Source: Clostridiales bacterium
GTDB lineage: Bacteria; Bacillota; Clostridia; Oscillospirales; Oscillospiraceae
Reading direction: 5' to 3'
Assembly: GCA_004553545.1 (NCBI GenBank)
Contig: SFLD01000004.1
Location: 42,932-106,931 of the forward strand
Length of the DNA stretch: 64,000 bases
Shown: positions 35,960 to 44,246 of the stretch, piece by piece
Layout of the letters: each line of letters begins with the position of its first letter
Numbering within the stretch: position 1 is the first letter of the stretch
Translations under genes and position numbers: made by a program
Notes under the pieces: model-generated
Databases searched by the model: none
Seen by the model: the letters and a program-made list of their open reading frames with translations, nothing else
Told to the model about the DNA's origin: nothing

Positions 35960-36301
35960 TTACAGCTTCTCCTTCAGCTTGGCGCTGCGGCCCACGCGGC
36001 TGCGCAGGTAGTAGAGCTTCGCGCGGCGGACCTTACCGCTGCGGACGACCTCGATGTGGTCGATGGAGGGAGAATGGACGGGGAAGACCTTCTCCACGCC
36101 GACGCCGTAGGACAGGCGGCGGACGGTGATGGTCTCCTCGATGCCGCCGTGCTTCTTGGCGATGACGGTGCCCTCGAAGACCTGGATACGCTCGCGGGAG
36201 CCTTCCTTGACCTTCACGTGGACGCGGACGGTGTCACCGATCTGCACGGGGGTGAGCTCCTTGGCCAGCTGCTCTTTGTTGAGTTCCTTGATGAGATCCA
36301 T
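35960..36301 (-). CDS. rplS: 50S ribosomal protein L19
   Basis: Large-subunit protein at the 30S-50S interface; 113 aa, the usual length. GDTVRVHVKVKEGSRERIQVFEGTVI and SYGVGVEKVFPVHSP are characteristic. TAGGAGGAAAT precedes the ATG. It is a single-gene unit with a promoter, a structured leader and a terminator. Confidence 0.97.
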   Translation of the reverse strand: MDLIKELNKEQLAKELTPVQIGDTVRVHVKVKEGSRERIQVFEGTVIAKKHGGIEETITVRRLSYGVGVEKVFPVHSPSIDHIEVVRSGKVRRAKLYYLRSRVGRSAKLKEKL

Positions 36302-36322
36302 GGATATTTCCTCCTAAATATT

Positions 36323-36360
36323 AGGCGTTCTTGCCCGGCAATCACTGCATTGCCGACGCT
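36323..36360 (-). promoter_or_regulatory. Possible L19 leader structure
   Basis: A hairpin CGGCAAT/ATTGCCG (36336-36355) is enclosed by GCGT/ACGC pairing on the minus strand, 35-55 nt before the rplS start. Autoregulatory L19 leaders are known in Firmicutes; the match here is by position and shape only. Confidence 0.4.
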
Positions 36361-36405
36361 CCTTTGGCCCGGCCGAGGCAGAGGACCGCCCTTTTACGCC
36401 CTGAT

Positions 36406-36434
36406 AGGATACCATATCAGGGGAGGAAATGCAA
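36406..36434 (-). promoter_or_regulatory. Promoter of rplS
   Basis: On the minus strand, TTGCAT (36429-36434) and TATCCT (36406-36411) with a 17-bp spacer, giving a leader of about 100 nt. Confidence 0.6.
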
Positions 36435-36451
36435 GCACTTTTTCGGGAAGT

Positions 36452-37051
36452 TCAGCCATTTCTTCCGCCGCTTCGCCGTCTTCCCAGGCACTCTCCCAGG
36501 AAAAGCGCCAGGGCGGGCAGAAGGAAAAGGTTTCCCCCGCACCGGAGCATCACGAGGGCGCAGAACCCCGCCCCGTGGGCCGCCGTCAGGCGGCTGACGG
36601 CGGCGGCAATGGCCTCCCCCCGCTCTGGCCCCAGAAAATAAGACAGCCCGCAGCGCAGGGCCTCGCCGCCGTCCAGTCTCCGCAGGGGCAGAAGGTTGAA
36701 GCCCCCCAGCACCAGTCCCGCGCCGATGAGGGTCTCCGGTGGGTGCGGCACGAGGCAGAGGGCGGCGGAGAGGGCCAGGTTCGCCAGAGGTCCCGCCAGC
36801 AGAGCCAGCAGCTCCCCGCCGTAGGAGAGGACATCCCGGCGGCAGTCCATCACCGCCCCCCAGGGGCTCAGGCGCAGGCCCGTCACCGCCGCGCCCTGAA
36901 GGCGCAGGGCAAGGTAGTGCCCCAGCTCGTGGGCTGCCGCCGCAAAGAGGATGGCGAGAAAGGGCTCCCAGCCGCAGAGAAGGACGAACCACGCCGCGAG
37001 AAGCCCCAGCCCCAGGGCTCCCCAGCGGCCCTTATCCGGCGGACGCCACAT
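36452..37051 (-). CDS. Site-2 protease family protein, SpoIVFB-like
   Basis: A 199-aa membrane zinc protease (M50). HELGH is at residues 41-45 and the second motif NLLPLRRLDGGEALRCG is near 115-131. Short M50 proteins of this type paired with an M23 protein resemble SpoIVFB, which cleaves pro-sigma-K during sporulation; the pairing, not sequence identity, is the basis. The ATG at 37051 lies inside the M23 gene (20-nt overlap) and has no clear ribosome binding site, so translational coupling is likely. Confidence 0.82.
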   Translation of the reverse strand: MWRPPDKGRWGALGLGLLAAWFVLLCGWEPFLAILFAAAAHELGHYLALRLQGAAVTGLRLSPWGAVMDCRRDVLSYGGELLALLAGPLANLALSAALCLVPHPPETLIGAGLVLGGFNLLPLRRLDGGEALRCGLSYFLGPERGEAIAAAVSRLTAAHGAGFCALVMLRCGGNLFLLPALALFLGECLGRRRSGGRNG

Positions 37052-37967
37052 AATAAATGGGGTTGAGGTAGCTGCTGCCCTCGTGGAGCTCAAAGTGGAG
37101 ATGGGGGCCTGTCGCCATGCCGGTCTCCCCCACCTTTGCGATCTCCTGGCCGCGCTTCACGGCGCTGCCGGAGGAGACGGTAACGGCGCTGCAGTGGGCG
37201 TAGAGGGTGGCATAGCCGCCCTCGTGGGCCACGATGAGGTACTTTCCGTAGCTGCTGCTCTCCCCCACGGCGGTGACGGAGCCGTCAGCAAAGCAGGCCA
37301 CGGGGGTCCCGCTCTCCGCCGCCAGGTCCACGCCGTAGTGGAAGCGCTCCTCCCCCTGGACCGGATGCTCCCGGTAGCCGAACTCCGAGCTCACCGCGGC
37401 CTCCGGCAGGGGCGAGGCGTAGGCAAAACCCAGCACCGCCTGCTCCATCCGGACGCCCTCCGGCAGGTCCTCCCGGGCGTAGAAGGCGGCGGGGACGGCC
37501 TCCCCCGCCGTCTCCGCCGCGCTGACATCTTCCTGTCCCATCCAGTGATAGAGATCTCCGGTGAGAAGGCTCTCCCGGAAGCTCTCGCCGCCATCCTGCC
37601 CCTCCCGGCCCTGGCTGCCCAGCACCGCCACGGCGGGGCTCTCGCCGGGATGGAAGACCTCCTGGATGACCTCCTGCAGGCTGTCGCCCACGTCGCTCTC
37701 TCCCCGGAACGCCCGTCCCACGCTGGAGAAGACCGCCGCCACGTCCATGTTCCGCTCCATGGCGGCGGAAATGCCGTCGCTCCACTGGGCCATCTTCGCC
37801 GGGAAGAGGAGCTTTACCGCCACAAGGAGCACGAAAAAGCCGCCGCTCAAGAGAAGCTGCGCAAGCCGCCGCTTTTCTCCCGCTGTCATGGCGGGCGCTT
37901 TCTTCCCCCGCTGCGGGCTCCTCCGCGCGGGTGCGGCAGCCGTCCGCCGTCCCTGATATCCTGCCAT
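37032..37967 (-). CDS. M23 (LytM) family membrane protein, SpoIVFA-like
   Basis: A 311-aa protein. A basic N-terminus (1-35) precedes one membrane helix at about 38-58, a central unassigned region, and a C-terminal M23 domain (about 200-305). The zinc ligands are kept: HYGVDL and HLHFEL. In Bacillus the regulator SpoIVFA has a degenerate LytM domain and sits just before SpoIVFB; the order here is the same. It could instead be a wall hydrolase, as the active site looks intact. Confidence 0.82.
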   Translation of the reverse strand: MAGYQGRRTAAAPARRSPQRGKKAPAMTAGEKRRLAQLLLSGGFFVLLVAVKLLFPAKMAQWSDGISAAMERNMDVAAVFSSVGRAFRGESDVGDSLQEVIQEVFHPGESPAVAVLGSQGREGQDGGESFRESLLTGDLYHWMGQEDVSAAETAGEAVPAAFYAREDLPEGVRMEQAVLGFAYASPLPEAAVSSEFGYREHPVQGEERFHYGVDLAAESGTPVACFADGSVTAVGESSSYGKYLIVAHEGGYATLYAHCSAVTVSSGSAVKRGQEIAKVGETGMATGPHLHFELHEGSSYLNPIYYVASAG

Positions 37968-38014
37968 GGGCCGTCCCCCCTTTTCCCCTCCACCCTATGC
38001 GGAGGGGGGCGGGC

Positions 38015-38869
38015 TTATGCCCCCTCCCGGCAGAGGGCCAGGAAATCCTGGGCGGCGGGGCTCAGGCGGCCGCCCTTCTTCCAGATGAGGACGGTCTCCG
38101 TCTCCAGCTCCGGCTCCGAGAGGAGGCGGACGGAGAGCCCCGCACACTGGCCCTGCATGGACCGGGGAAAAACGGCCGCGGCCAGGCCCGCCTCCACCCA
38201 GGGGATGGCGGTGCGGGCATCGTCGCAGACGCAGAGGATGTCCGGCGCCAGGTCCCGCCGCCGGAAGGCGGCCATCACCAGCTCCTCATAGCGGCGGTAG
38301 AGGATGAGGGGCCGCCCCAGGAGGGCCTCCAGCCGGATCGGTCCCTCCCCCGGCAGGGGCGCCGAGGGCGCGCTGACCGCCAGCATGGGCTCCCGCCCCA
38401 GGGGCAGGGAGTCCACATTCTCCAGGTTCAGGGGCGTCCGGGCCACGGAGAGGTCGATGATGCCATCCAGGACATACTGCAGCAAGGTGTAGCTGGCCCC
38501 GTCCCGGAGCTGGAAGCTCACCTCCGGGCAGCGGGCCAGGAAGCGGGCGATCTCCGGCACCAGGAGCCCTGCGGTGCTGGAGGTGACCCCCAGCCGCAGC
38601 ACCCGGCGGCGCCCGGCCTCGGAGACCTCCTGCCGGGTGGAGCGGGCATAGTCCAGAAGGCTCTCCGCCCGGGCGTAGAGGAGCTTGCCCGCCTCCGTCA
38701 GGGCAACGCCCCGGCTGCCCCGCTCAAAAAGCCGGACGCCCAGCTCTTCCTCCAGCTGGCGGAGCTGGTAGCTGAGGGGCGGCTGGGAGAGGTTGAGGCG
38801 GCGGGCAGCCTCGTGGATGCTGCCGGTATCAGCGATGCGGCAGAAGTATTCCAGCTGGCGAAGTTCCAT
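38015..38869 (-). CDS. LysR family transcriptional regulator
   Basis: A 284-aa regulator. The N-terminal winged helix-turn-helix is MELRQLEYFCRIADTGSIHEAARRLNLSQPPLSYQLRQLEEELG. The C-terminal effector-binding domain covers about 90-284. AAGGAGG precedes the ATG at 38869, so upstream in-frame codons to 38914 are excluded. Divergent from the ABC exporter gene across 114 bp, a usual position for LysR control of the neighbour. Confidence 0.92.
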   Translation of the reverse strand: MELRQLEYFCRIADTGSIHEAARRLNLSQPPLSYQLRQLEEELGVRLFERGSRGVALTEAGKLLYARAESLLDYARSTRQEVSEAGRRRVLRLGVTSSTAGLLVPEIARFLARCPEVSFQLRDGASYTLLQYVLDGIIDLSVARTPLNLENVDSLPLGREPMLAVSAPSAPLPGEGPIRLEALLGRPLILYRRYEELVMAAFRRRDLAPDILCVCDDARTAIPWVEAGLAAAVFPRSMQGQCAGLSVRLLSEPELETETVLIWKKGGRLSPAAQDFLALCREGA

Positions 38870-38983
38870 GGGACGGCCTCCTTGTGATAGAAAAATTATA
38901 TCGAGCGGCAACAAAAACCATACTATCCCTATTGCATCCTAGCGTGTTATACTGAGCCTGTCAAGAAAAAAGGAAAGGGAGAG

Positions 38984-40720
38984 ATGCCCATGCGTGCCCT
39001 CGCGGCCTATTTGAAGCCCTATCGGAAGGAGAGTATCCTGGCCCCGCTTTTCAAGCTCCTGGAGGCGCTTTTTGACCTGCTGGTGCCCCTGGTGGTGGCC
39101 CGGATGATCGACGCCGGAAGCGGAGAGAGGACGGTCTTCCTCTGCTTTGCCGGTCTCATCGCCATGGCGGCGGTGGGCCTGGGGTGCAGCGTGCTGGCCC
39201 AGTACTTCGCGGCCAAGGCCAGCGTGGGCTTTGCCGGGTCCCTGCGCCAGGCCCTCTTTGACCACATCCAGTCCCTCTCCTACGCGGAGCTGGACCGCCT
39301 GGGCAGCGACACCCTCATCACCCGGCTCTCGGACGATGTCAACCAGGTGCAGAACGGCCTGAACCTGGGCCTCCGGCTCCTGCTGCGGAGCCCCTTCATC
39401 GTGCTGGGGGCCATGGTGATGGCCTTCACCATCGACTTCCGCAGCGCCCTGGTCTTCGCCGTCACCATCCCGGTGCTCTTCGTGGTGGTCTTCGGCATCA
39501 TGCTCATCAGCATCCCCCTCTTCGGCAAGGCCCAGGCGGGGCTGGACCGCGTCACGGCGGAGACCCGGGAAAACCTCACCGGCGTCCGGGTGATCCGGGC
39601 CTTCTGCCGGGAGGAGCAGTCCGTGGAGGAATTTGAGGAGAGCAACCGGGCGCTCACCAAGCTCAACCTCTTCGTGGGCCGGATCTCGGCTCTCATGAAC
39701 CCCCTCACCTATGTGCTCATCAATCTCGGCGCCGTGGTGCTGATCCGGGAGGCTGCCGGACAGGTGGACCTGGGCGTCTTCCAGCAGGGAGAGGTGGTCG
39801 CCCTCTATAACTACATGCTCCAGATCATCGTGGAGCTCATCAAGCTGGCGTCCCTCATCATCACCCTGAATAAGTCCCTGGCCTGCGCCAAGCGCACCGC
39901 CGCCGTGCTGGTGGTGACGCCCGGCATGACCTATCCCGACGCGCCGGAGACCGCCTCCCAGGGGGCCAATGCCGTAGAGTTCCGGGACGTGAGCTTCACC
40001 TATCAGGGAGCGGGCGCCCCCAGCCTCAGCGGTGTCTCCTTCGCGGCGAAGCCGGGGGACACCATCGGCGTCATCGGCGGCACCGGCAGCGGCAAGAGTA
40101 CCCTGGTGGACCTCATCCCCCGGTTTTATGACGCCACGTCCGGCTCCGTCCTGCTGGACGGCCAGGATGTCCGCACCCTGCCCCAGGACACCCTCCGGGA
40201 GAAGGTGGGCGTGGTCCCCCAGCGTGCTCAGCTCTTCCAGGGCAGCATCCGGGACAACCTCCGCTGGGGCAGCGAGCACGCCACGGACGCGCAGCTCTGG
40301 CAGGCCCTGACCCTGGCCCAGGCCAGGGAGGTGGTGGAGGGCAAGCCCGGCGGGCTGGACTTCCTTCTGGAGCAGAACGGCCGCAACCTCTCCGGCGGCC
40401 AGCGCCAGCGGCTCACCATCGCCCGGGCTCTTGTGAAGGAGCCGGAGGTCCTGATCCTGGACGACAGCTCCAGCGCCCTGGACTTCGCCACGGACGCCGC
40501 CCTGCGGCGGGCTATCCGGAGCCTCAAGAGCACCACGTTCCTGGTCTCCCAGCGCATCGCCTGCGTCCGGCAGGCGGACAGCATCCTGGTGCTGGACAAC
40601 GGGCGCCTCGCGGGCTGGGGGGATCACGACACCTTAATGAAGACCTGCCCGGTCTATCAGGAGATCTACTGGTCCCAGTTCCCGGAGGAGCGGCCCCAGG
40701 GGAAGGAGGTACAGGCATGA
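38984..40720 (+). CDS. ABC transporter, fused permease-ATPase (degenerate-site subunit)
   Basis: A 578-aa type IV ABC exporter half. About six helices (to ~310) precede the ATPase with GGTGSGKS and LSGGQRQR. Walker B reads VLILDDSSSALD: the catalytic Glu is Asp, the mark of the degenerate subunit in heterodimeric exporters. It overlaps the partner gene (ATGA) and is divergent from a LysR gene. Drug or lipid export is likely in this class; the substrate is unknown. An in-frame ATG at 38990 is an alternative start. Confidence 0.92.
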   Translation: MPMRALAAYLKPYRKESILAPLFKLLEALFDLLVPLVVARMIDAGSGERTVFLCFAGLIAMAAVGLGCSVLAQYFAAKASVGFAGSLRQALFDHIQSLSYAELDRLGSDTLITRLSDDVNQVQNGLNLGLRLLLRSPFIVLGAMVMAFTIDFRSALVFAVTIPVLFVVVFGIMLISIPLFGKAQAGLDRVTAETRENLTGVRVIRAFCREEQSVEEFEESNRALTKLNLFVGRISALMNPLTYVLINLGAVVLIREAAGQVDLGVFQQGEVVALYNYMLQIIVELIKLASLIITLNKSLACAKRTAAVLVVTPGMTYPDAPETASQGANAVEFRDVSFTYQGAGAPSLSGVSFAAKPGDTIGVIGGTGSGKSTLVDLIPRFYDATSGSVLLDGQDVRTLPQDTLREKVGVVPQRAQLFQGSIRDNLRWGSEHATDAQLWQALTLAQAREVVEGKPGGLDFLLEQNGRNLSGGQRQRLTIARALVKEPEVLILDDSSSALDFATDAALRRAIRSLKSTTFLVSQRIACVRQADSILVLDNGRLAGWGDHDTLMKTCPVYQEIYWSQFPEERPQGKEVQA

Positions 40721-42465
40721 AAGCGAAGAAACTGAGTCAGAGCGACATCGGCACCATGAAGCGGCTGCTGCCCTTCATCGGCAGGCGCTGGATCGCCCTG
40801 CTGGCGAGCCTGATCCTGGCCGCCGGGTCGGTGATCCTGCAGCTCTATGTCCCCATCCTCTTCGGCGACGCCATCGACACCATCGCTGCCGCCGGGCGGG
40901 TGGACTACGCCGCCATGTGGGGCTATCTCCGGCAGGTCCTGATCTGCGCCGGAGCGGCGGGGCTCTGCACCTGGGGCATGGGCCTTCTCAATAACCGCAT
41001 GACCTACCGCATCGTCCAGGACATCCGCTCCCGTGCCATCCGGCACATCCAGCACCTGCCCCTCAGCTATCTGGACGGTCACAGCTCCGGCGACATCGTG
41101 AGCCGGGTCATCGCGGACACGGACGTTCTCTCGGACGGGCTGCTGCTGGGCTTCACCCAGCTCTTCTCCGGCATTCTGACGGTGGTTGTGACCCTGGTCT
41201 TCATGTTCTCCAAGAATGTCCCCGTCTCCCTTCTCGTGGTGCTGCTGACGCCCCTGAGCTTCCTCGTGGCCCGCTTCCTCTCCTCCCGCTCCTTCCGGCT
41301 CTTCCGGCAGCAGAGCGAGATCCGGGGCCGCCAGACCGCCCTCATCGACGAGATGATCGGCGGGCAGAAGGTGGTGAAGGCCTTCGGCTATGAAAAGCGG
41401 GCCTCGGAGCGCTTCGCGGAGATCAACGGGGAGCTGGTGAAGTGCAGCCAGCAGGCGGTCTTCTACAGCAGCCTCACAAACCCCTCCACCCGCTTCGTCA
41501 ACAGCGTCATCTACGCGGGGGTGGCCCTGGTGGGCGTGCTGCTGATCCCCGGCGGCAGCCTCACCGTGGGCGGGCTCTCGGTGCTTCTCGCCTACGCCAA
41601 CCAGTATATGAAGCCCTTCAACGACATCAGCTCCGTGGTGACGGAGTTCCAGAACGCCCTGGCCTGCGCCTCCCGGATCTTCGCCCTGCTGGACGAGCCG
41701 GAGGAGAGCCCGGACGCGGAAGGGACGCTGGAGGGTGTCCAGGGCCAGGTGGATTTCCGCGACGTCTCTTTCTGCTACGATGAGAGCCGCCCCCTGATCC
41801 AGCACTTCACCCTGCCGGTGGAGCCAGGCAAGCGGGTGGCCATCGTGGGTCCCACCGGCTGCGGCAAGACCACCCTCATTAACCTCATCCTGCGTTTCTA
41901 TGAGCTCAAGGGCGGCAGCATCGCCGTGGACGGCGTGCCCACCACCGCCCTCTCCCGCCACGCCCTCCGGGGTAGCTTCGGCATGGTGCTGCAGGAGACC
42001 TGGATCAAGCGGGGCACCGTCCGGGAGAACATCGCCTTCGGCCGGCCGGAGGCCACGGACGAGGAGATCATCCGGGCCGCCAAGGCGGCCCACAACTGGG
42101 ACTTCATCCAGCGCCTGCCCCAGGGACTGGATACCGTCCTCACGGAGGAGAGCCTCAGCCAGGGCCAGCGCCAGCTCCTCTGCATCGCCCGGGTGATGCT
42201 GTGCCTGCCCCCCATGCTGATCCTGGACGAGGCCACCTCCAGCATCGACACCCGGACGGAGGTCCAGATCCAGCAAGCCTTCGACACCCTGATGGAGGGG
42301 CGCACCAGCTTCGTGGTGGCCCACCGGCTCTCCACCATCCGCAACGCCGACCTCATCCTCGTGATGCGGGACGGGCAGATCGTGGAGCAGGGGCGGCACG
42401 AGGACCTGCTCTCCGCCGGCGGCTTCTATGCCAAGCTCTACGAGAGCCAGTTCCAGCCGGCGTGA
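40717..42465 (+). CDS. ABC transporter, fused permease-ATPase (partner subunit)
   Basis: A 582-aa exporter half. Walker A GPTGCGKTT (about residues 376-384) and Walker B MLILDEATSSIDT are canonical, but the signature is LSQGQRQ instead of LSGGQ. Together with the Asp in the upstream subunit this gives one degenerate and one active ATP site, as in BmrCD or TM287/288. The two genes overlap by 4 nt and end at a strong terminator. Confidence 0.92.
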   Translation: MKAKKLSQSDIGTMKRLLPFIGRRWIALLASLILAAGSVILQLYVPILFGDAIDTIAAAGRVDYAAMWGYLRQVLICAGAAGLCTWGMGLLNNRMTYRIVQDIRSRAIRHIQHLPLSYLDGHSSGDIVSRVIADTDVLSDGLLLGFTQLFSGILTVVVTLVFMFSKNVPVSLLVVLLTPLSFLVARFLSSRSFRLFRQQSEIRGRQTALIDEMIGGQKVVKAFGYEKRASERFAEINGELVKCSQQAVFYSSLTNPSTRFVNSVIYAGVALVGVLLIPGGSLTVGGLSVLLAYANQYMKPFNDISSVVTEFQNALACASRIFALLDEPEESPDAEGTLEGVQGQVDFRDVSFCYDESRPLIQHFTLPVEPGKRVAIVGPTGCGKTTLINLILRFYELKGGSIAVDGVPTTALSRHALRGSFGMVLQETWIKRGTVRENIAFGRPEATDEEIIRAAKAAHNWDFIQRLPQGLDTVLTEESLSQGQRQLLCIARVMLCLPPMLILDEATSSIDTRTEVQIQQAFDTLMEGRTSFVVAHRLSTIRNADLILVMRDGQIVEQGRHEDLLSAGGFYAKLYESQFQPA

Positions 42466-42486
42466 CCTTCCCCCGGAGCACAATGG

Positions 42487-42527
42487 AAAGGGTCCCGTTC
42501 CCCAGCCGAGGAACGGGACCCTTTTTT
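42487..42527 (+). terminator. Terminator after the ABC exporter pair
   Basis: AAAGGGTCCCGTTCC (42487-42501) pairs with GGAACGGGACCCTTT (42510-42524), followed by more T. Strong intrinsic terminator. Confidence 0.9.
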
Positions 42528-42540
42528 GCGCTTTTTCGCC

Positions 42541-42573
42541 CTTTTCCCTTGCGCCCCCGCGCGGGAAGTGTTA
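42541..42573 (+). repeat. 33-bp direct repeat, upstream copy
   Basis: This 33-bp stretch is identical to 42606-42638, one period of 65 bp away. It contains the palindrome CCCGCGCGGG. Unlike the downstream copy it is followed by GGGG, so no -10 box forms. Confidence 0.85.
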
Positions 42574-42605
42574 GGGGCCGACGACCTCGGCGGCCCGTCC
42601 CCCGT

Positions 42606-42642
42606 CTTTTCCCTTGCGCCCCCGCGCGGGAAGTGTTATAGT
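42606..42642 (+). promoter_or_regulatory. brnQ promoter within the downstream copy of the 33-bp repeat
   Basis: TTGCGC (42614-42619) and TATAGT (42637-42642) are 17 bp apart. The -35 and spacer lie in the repeat, while most of the -10 comes from unique sequence. The brnQ start is 54 bp further on. Confidence 0.6.
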
Positions 42643-42696
42643 TCTAAGTTAATCACACACGCAAGCGGGACCGGCTTTGCGCAAAAGGAGTTCGCC

Positions 42697-44055
42697 ATGA
42701 AGAAAACGCTATCCATCCAGGAGTACGCCTCCGTCGCCATCATGCTCTTCGGCATGTTTTTCGGCGCGGGGAACCTGATCTTCCCCGTCCACCTGGGGCA
42801 GCTGGCGGGCAGCGCCATGTGGCCCGCCTTCCTGGGCCTGCTGATCACCGCCGTGGGCCTGCCTTTACTGGGCGTGGCGGCCCTGGGCATCTCCCGCAGC
42901 AGCGGCCTTTATGAGCTGGGCAGCCAGATCAGCAAGCCCTACTCCCTCTTTTTCACCTGCCTCCTCTACCTCACCATCGGGCCCTTCTTTGCCATCCCCC
43001 GCTGCGCCACCACCTCCTTCACCGTGGGGCTGGAGCAGGTCCTGCCGGCGGGGAATACCCGGCTTTTCCTGCTGCTCTTCACCCTGGTCTTCTTCACGGC
43101 GGCGCTGCTCTTCTCCCTCTGGCCGGGAAAGATCCTTACCTGGGTGGGCCGGGTGCTGACGCCCTGCTTCCTGGTCTTCCTGGGCATCCTGGTGATCGTC
43201 GCCCTGCTGCATCCCGCCGCGGCGGTGGCGGACATCGCCCCCAGCGGCGGCTACGAGAGCCAGCCCTTCTTCACCGGCTTTCTGGAGGGCTACAACACCA
43301 TGGACGCCCTGGCGAGCCTGGCCTTCGGCATCGTGGTGGTGCAGGTGATCCGGGGCCTGGGCGTGGAGGACGCCGACGCCGTGGCGGCCACCACCGTGAA
43401 GTCCGGCATTTTCAGCTGCCTTCTCATGGGCGTCATCTATCTCGCCGTGACCCTCGTGGGCGTCCAGAGCCGGGGGCTCTTTGAGACCTCCGCCAACGGC
43501 GGCATCGCCCTGGCCCAGATCGCCCAGCACTATCTCGGCGGAGCGGGCCTCCTGATCCTGGCGGCCACCGTGACCCTGGCCTGCCTGAAGACCGCCGTGG
43601 GCCTCATCACCAGCTGCTCGGAGACCTTCTCCGGCCTCTTTCCCAAGGGGCCGGGATACAAGACCTGGGCGGTGATCTTCACCCTGGTCTCTCTGCTCTT
43701 CTCCAACCTGGGGCTCAGCGCCATCATCGGCTACTCCGTGCCGGTGCTGATGTTCCTCTATCCCCTCTCCATCACGCTGATTCTGCTGAGCCTCACGGGG
43801 CGGTTCTTCGGACACGACCGGGCGGTCTATCTCTCCGTCACGGCCTTCACCCTGGTGGGCGCGGTCTATGACCTGCTGCGGACCCTGCCGGACGGCGTCC
43901 GGGCTGCCTGCCATCTGGACGGTTTCCTTGCGGCGGTGAAGGAGATCCTGCCTCTGGCGGAGCTGGGCCTCGGCTGGGTCTGCCCCGCCCTTCTGGGCCT
44001 TGCCATCGGCCTCGGCATCCATTGTTTCCGCGGAAAGAAGCATGGAGGAAAGTAA
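42697..44055 (+). CDS. brnQ: Branched-chain amino acid transport system II carrier protein
   Basis: A 452-aa LIVCS-family symporter for leucine, isoleucine and valine, with about twelve helices. The N-terminus ASVAIMLFGMFFGAGNLIFPVHLG is highly characteristic of the family. The ATG at 42697 follows AAAAGGAG; the open frame to 42526 covers the promoter and is not coding. Own promoter and terminator, so monocistronic. Confidence 0.93.
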   Translation: MKKTLSIQEYASVAIMLFGMFFGAGNLIFPVHLGQLAGSAMWPAFLGLLITAVGLPLLGVAALGISRSSGLYELGSQISKPYSLFFTCLLYLTIGPFFAIPRCATTSFTVGLEQVLPAGNTRLFLLLFTLVFFTAALLFSLWPGKILTWVGRVLTPCFLVFLGILVIVALLHPAAAVADIAPSGGYESQPFFTGFLEGYNTMDALASLAFGIVVVQVIRGLGVEDADAVAATTVKSGIFSCLLMGVIYLAVTLVGVQSRGLFETSANGGIALAQIAQHYLGGAGLLILAATVTLACLKTAVGLITSCSETFSGLFPKGPGYKTWAVIFTLVSLLFSNLGLSAIIGYSVPVLMFLYPLSITLILLSLTGRFFGHDRAVYLSVTAFTLVGAVYDLLRTLPDGVRAACHLDGFLAAVKEILPLAELGLGWVCPALLGLAIGLGIHCFRGKKHGGK

Positions 44056-44069
44056 ATTTCCTTTACAGT

Positions 44070-44109
44070 AAGGGAAGCGGGAGCGCTACGCGCTCCCGCT
44101 TCCCTTTTT
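44070..44109 (+). terminator. Terminator after brnQ
   Basis: GGGAAGCGGGAGCG (44072-44085) pairs with CGCTCCCGCTTCCC (44091-44104), followed by five T. Confidence 0.9.
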
Positions 44110-44174
44110 GGTGCAGGCTGCCGCTCTCCCAGCGCCACAGCGGCAGGGACAGCCCGCCGCCGGAAAATGGGGGC

Positions 44175-44203
44175 TTGACAAACAGCAGCTCTGTGGATAT
44201 AAT
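44175..44203 (+). promoter_or_regulatory. Consensus promoter of the TetR gene
   Basis: TTGACA (44175-44180) and TATAAT (44198-44203) with exactly 17 bp between, a perfect sigma-A promoter 44 bp before the start codon. Confidence 0.85.
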
Positions 44204-44204
44204 C

Positions 44205-44232
44205 CATAACGCAGTTATGAAACATCGTTATG
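44205..44232 (+). promoter_or_regulatory. Candidate TetR operator
   Basis: CATAAC-GCA-GTTATG (44205-44219) has perfect arms, directly after the -10 box and so over the transcription start. A further half site GTTATG lies at 44227-44232. Its place inside a consensus promoter fits autorepression by the encoded TetR protein. Confidence 0.65.
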
Positions 44233-44246
44233 AATGGAGGATATCC

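Noticed and set aside
35694..36011. A 105-codon plus-strand frame before rplS
   Set aside because: It runs through the rplS terminator and the 3' end of rplS, with no ribosome binding site or recognisable domain.
38870..38983. A sigma-A promoter pair in the LysR/ABC divergent region
   Set aside because: TATACT (38948-38953, +) and TATAAT (minus strand, near 38896) look like -10 boxes, but neither has a convincing -35 at the right distance. They may depend on the LysR protein.
42526..42696. N-terminal extension of brnQ
   Set aside because: It would cover the promoter and both 33-bp repeats. The family N-terminus starts at 42697.
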